Of a stretch of DNA of 6,792 nucleotides, positions 4,771-6,792 are shown piece by piece (the first letter of the stretch is position 1; every line of letters starts with the position of its first letter). The notes under the pieces were generated by a model. The model saw only the letters and a program-made list of their open reading frames with translations. It was not told the DNA's origin and ran no database searches. The stretch is taken from the NCBI GenBank assembly GCA_910584585.1, contig CAJUBP010000071.1, positions 1 to 6,792 of the forward strand, given 5' to 3'. Origin of the DNA: an uncultured Lachnospiraceae bacterium. Its GTDB lineage: Bacteria > Bacillota > Clostridia > Lachnospirales > Lachnospiraceae. Position numbers and translations under genes: made by a program.

Positions 4771-5616
4771 CTATAAATCCGTTAGCTTCCAGTCAATACG
4801 AAACTCCAATACATGTCCTATCAAATCAATCGGAGCAACATGAAATTCCTTTGCCAACTTTCTTAATTTATCGTCAATTAAATCTTTGTTTTCTTCTTGA
4901 AACTTGCGTAAATCTTCTCCATGAATAAATATTTCGCTGATTCCGTTAGGTATCGCTCCGATTTTCTTCATAAGGTTCTGCGACGCATAATTATCAGAAT
5001 CAACCCTACTTCTATATGTAGTTTTTCCTGTCAGTTCCGTTAAAGCATTTAACATTACTACAAGCGCATGATATCCATATTCCCGATGCCTATATTTTTT
5101 TAAAAGTTCTATTACCAATTCCCAATTCTCTACATTTATATTTTTTATTCCACAGTAGCCCACATATTCTCCAGTTACTATGTCAAAAATGGAAAAATTC
5201 ACGGCTGTATCAGATAAAAATGATTCCCATAAATCTTTTTTAAAAGCATCCTCCTTAAAAGCGCCTCTCATAATAGAGCATTCATAAGATACTTCCATAT
5301 AATTTTCGTAGTCTTCATCTGATACTGCCCTTAATACGACTCTACCATTTTCAGCAAGAAACTTTCCGTTCTTTGGTAATATGCTTTTATCAAAATTCAA
5401 ATTTTCAGTTTTCTCTTTAGGTTCATCAAATTGTGCCATTACTTTTTTAACTTCCAATGACAACATATTCACCACAGCATCTGATTCCAGAATTAATCCA
5501 TCTTCTTTTAGAGAAATCGCTTTTTCCAACTGTTCTAGGATACTATCACACATTTCATGTGTTTTTAACTGACTGATTGTATATCTCCTAGATGTCAAAT
5601 CCTTTTCTTCCGGCAT
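4771..5616 (-). CDS. GNAT-family N-acetyltransferase with extra N-terminal region (281 aa)
   Basis: The ATG at 5616 is preceded by TAGGAG at 6 bases. Residues 1-90 form a charged, helix-rich region of unknown role (SQLKTHEMCDSILEQLEKAI, then EVKKVMAQFDEPKEK), followed by a GNAT domain: GRVVLRAVSDEDYENYMEVS (91-110), DIVTGEYVGYCGIKNI (strand 4 region), ELLKKYRHREYGYHAL (170-185) in place of the usual Q/RxxGxG acetyl-CoA loop, and SDNYASQNLMKKIGA (207-221), the conserved helix. The acetyl-CoA loop is somewhat degenerate (only RHREYGYHA), so activity is likely but less certain. A tail of about 50 residues follows. It overlaps nothing but sits one base from the next GNAT gene, so the two form an operon and may share a substrate or act on the same process. 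The substrate cannot be inferred. Confidence 0.8.
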   Translation of the reverse strand: MPEEKDLTSRRYTISQLKTHEMCDSILEQLEKAISLKEDGLILESDAVVNMLSLEVKKVMAQFDEPKEKTENLNFDKSILPKNGKFLAENGRVVLRAVSDEDYENYMEVSYECSIMRGAFKEDAFKKDLWESFLSDTAVNFSIFDIVTGEYVGYCGIKNINVENWELVIELLKKYRHREYGYHALVVMLNALTELTGKTTYRSRVDSDNYASQNLMKKIGAIPNGISEIFIHGEDLRKFQEENKDLIDDKLRKLAKEFHVAPIDLIGHVLEFRIDWKLTDL

Positions 5617-5642
5617 GTTATACTCCTATAAATATTCAAAGT

Positions 5643-5670
5643 ATTCTAAAACATAAGAAATTATCGGCAA
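5643..5670 (-). promoter_or_regulatory. Possible promoter of the acetyltransferase pair
   Basis: Minus strand TTGCCG (5665-5670), 16-bp spacer, TAGAAT (5643-5648), 26 bp before the first acetyltransferase ATG. The match is moderate (4/6 and 5/6), and the -35 overlaps the end of the 91-aa ORF. Confidence 0.35.
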
Positions 5671-5936
5671 TTTTTTTGTATGCACAATCGCAACATGGTC
5701 ATCTCCACCATATTGATAGTTTCTATCAGCATATCAAAATCTTCCAATACCTGTTTCTCTTCAATGGAAAGTTGTGTGTCTTTTAGCCCTGTGACGAAAA
5801 AATATGCTTCCAGCTCTGCAATGAAACTCTCCATAAAAACAAAATTTATTTTGCCACCACTTTTTAGCAATTGAATGTATTTATCCTTTAAAACATTCCA
5901 TCCACCCAATTTATTCTTATACGAATATATCGGCAA
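5661..5936 (-). CDS. Hypothetical protein, up to 91 aa
   Basis: An open frame ending at TAA 5661, 44 bp before the acetyltransferase pair and on the same strand. I do not recognise it. The central part, residues 34-81 (ESFIAELEAYFFVTGL, then SIEEKQVLEDFDMLIETIN), looks like two amphipathic acidic helices, so a small all-helical protein is likely. There is no membrane segment or signal peptide. The start is uncertain: the full frame begins with TTG at 5936 with only GGGA about 13 bases upstream, while an ATG at residue 35 would give a 57-aa protein with no clear ribosome site. The protein may be a truncated remnant of a longer gene. Proximity suggests it belongs with the acetyltransferases, but nothing shows a shared role. 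Confidence 0.5.
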   Translation of the reverse strand: MPIYSYKNKLGGWNVLKDKYIQLLKSGGKINFVFMESFIAELEAYFFVTGLKDTQLSIEEKQVLEDFDMLIETINMVEMTMLRLCIQKNCR

Positions 5937-6032
5937 ATCAGCTTGATTTCCCTATAGCATGTTGTTACTACACATAGTTTTACTCATGCTAAACACCTAA
6001 AAAGAAAAGCCCAATTGCGAATGCCGTCATCC
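5937..6032. other. Flank of the CRISPR array; candidate leader or trailer
   Basis: Ninety-six bases between the 91-aa ORF and the first repeat. It holds a perfect 7-bp inverted repeat TAGCATG (5955-5961) / CATGCTA (5985-5991) around a 23-base centre, and AAATCA-GCT-TGATTT (5935-5949), which starts in the last two bases of the ORF. No cas gene, clear promoter toward the array or convincing anti-repeat was seen. Whether this is the leader or the distal end cannot be told here. Confidence 0.35.
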
Positions 6033-6792
6033 GTTGTAGTTCCCAATTATTTCTTGGTATGGTATAATTTTGACCATTACAAAGGATTACAAATGGAAGT
6101 TGTAGTTCCCAATTATTTCTTGGTATGGTATAATTTTAAGGGAGATAGGATTGATGGGAATTTGTTGTAGTTCCCAATTATTTCTTGGTATGGTATAATA
6201 ATCCGACATAACCTATTCCATATTCCTCAGTTGTAGTTCCCAATTATTTCTTGGTATGGTATAATCATGGGCGGCGACAAGCCGGTAAAGAACATGTTGT
6301 AGTTCCCAATTATTTCTTGGTATGGTATAATGTAAGTGAGTAGATTATGAAGAGTATCACAGTTGTAGTTCCCAATTATTTCTTGGTATGGTATAATAAA
6401 TAATTGGGTATGATATCGGTGTTTAAGTTGTAGTTCCCAATTATTTCTTGGTATGGTATAATTCCATCATCTCAATTGCCAACCCTACGCTAGTTGTAGT
6501 TCCCAATTATTTCTTGGTATGGTATAATCGTAAAAAAGCGGGCATCCACTGCACTGGAGTTGTAGTTCCCAATTATTTCTTGGTATGGTATAATTATTGG
6601 AATACACAAGGAAAGATTTTTTTAGTTGTAGTTCCCAATTATTTCTTGGTATGGTATAATAGATTTGTTGATTATGTATCGGAAAACAAAGTTGTAGTTC
6701 CCAATTATTTCTTGGTATGGTATAATAACTGAAAGTGATTAAACAAAGCATAGTCAGTTGTAGTTCCCAATTATTTCTTGGTATGGTATAAT
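6033..6792 (+). CRISPR. Type II CRISPR array, 12 repeats and 11 spacers, continuing past the right edge
   Basis: Twelve identical 36-bp repeats start at 6033, 6099, 6164, 6230, 6296, 6362, 6427, 6493, 6559, 6625, 6691 and 6757. Each begins GTTGTAGTTCCC and ends GGTATGGTATAAT. Spacers are 30 bp except the second and sixth, which are 29 bp; all 11 differ. The last repeat ends exactly at the window edge, so the array probably continues. A 36-bp repeat with 30-bp spacers fits type II (Cas9), and the repeat resembles, from memory, the Neisseria type II-C repeat at both ends (GTTGTAG.TCCC ... TA.AAT). No cas1, cas2, cas9 or tracrRNA is in the window, so subtype and activity are inferred. Perfect repeat identity suggests the array is under selection or recent. 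Plus-strand transcription is favoured because the repeat carries an extended -10 box at its 3' end. Confidence 0.98.
6060..6068 (+). promoter_or_regulatory. Extended -10 box at the 3' end of the CRISPR repeat (present in all 12 repeats)
   Basis: Repeat positions 28-36 read TGGTATAAT, a perfect extended -10 (TG-N-TATAAT). Coordinates given are for repeat 1. No good -35 lies 16-18 bp upstream, but extended -10 promoters often do without one. Transcription would start about 6-8 bases into the following spacer, leaving a guide of roughly 22-24 bases. Each repeat would then be its own crRNA promoter, as known in Neisseria type II-C arrays. Confidence 0.5.

Noticed and set aside
5961..5995. Possible degenerate repeat on the plus strand or anti-repeat (tracrRNA) on the minus strand: GTTGT at the start and CATGCTAAAC near the end
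   Set aside because: Only the first five bases and scattered positions match the repeat, the spacing to repeat 1 is not a spacer length, and no tracr-like hairpins with a U-run follow on the minus strand.
6008..6028. Sequence AATTGGG on the minus strand before a T-rich run, resembling part of an anti-repeat and a terminator
   Set aside because: Seven matching bases are too few, and no stem supports a terminator there.
6266..6295. Spacer 4 shares ATGGGCGGC with the TnpV fragment at 3900-3908
   Set aside because: A nine-base match is expected by chance and does not extend.
6448..6751. Open frames on both strands (94 aa plus, 88 aa minus) with repeated VVVPNYFLVWYN or YTIPRNNWELQL units
   Set aside because: They are translations of the CRISPR repeat and spacers; the repeat unit of 66 bp is a multiple of three, which keeps frames open by chance.

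Overview
The window looks like accessory DNA from a low-to-mid GC Firmicute, most likely a gut Clostridium-group (Lachnospiraceae-like) bacterium. The basis is the style of the OmpR-type regulator, kinase and ABC exporter module, Clostridia-type mobile-element scraps (a TnpV start and the start of an element-borne sigma-like protein), AGGAG-type ribosome sites, and a 36-bp type II CRISPR repeat. The genus cannot be fixed from this sequence. Base composition changes visibly: the signalling module (1-2130) is moderately GC-rich, while the acetyltransferase and CRISPR half (about 3900-6792) is AT-rich, which suggests separate origins.

Layout. (1) 1-2190, minus strand: response regulator, then histidine kinase (ATGA overlap), then the 5' part of a LolD/MacB/BceA-type ABC ATPase gene that runs off the left edge. 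The regulator gene and the ABC gene each have a promoter of the same build, ACATTT-N17-TATAAT or TATACT, with two ACRTTT half-sites 11 bp apart. This is a likely autoregulated stress or antimicrobial-peptide resistance circuit. (2) 2220-3660, minus strand: a gene graveyard. A GntR (YtrA-type) regulator, ABC ATPase and ABC-2 permease operon survives as readable fragments joined by several deletions, behind an intact consensus promoter. Before it come the last 31 codons of a type I signal peptidase, a 166-bp foldback MITE with perfect 20-bp ends, and a chimeric mini-ORF joining the start of an integrative-element protein to a hexapeptide acetyltransferase fragment. (3) 3660-4130: mobile-element debris with a strong terminator, a TnpV start cut to 15 codons and a 37-aa orphan ORF. 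(4) 4134-5936, minus strand: an unrecognised 91-aa ORF followed by two tightly coupled GNAT-family acetyltransferases. (5) 6033-6792: a CRISPR array of 12 identical 36-bp repeats and 11 spacers of 29-30 bp, still running at the right edge. No cas gene lies in the window.

The most interesting signals are four. The CRISPR repeat ends in an extended -10 box (TGGTATAAT) and resembles, from memory, the Neisseria type II-C repeat in which every repeat is a promoter. Spacer 6 begins with an 11-nt perfect complement of the preceding repeat. The regulator and exporter promoters share one operator design. The decayed operon and the foldback element record repeated deletion and insertion. I did not find convincing evidence of a wholly new system; the repeat-embedded promoter arrangement is the best candidate for follow-up.
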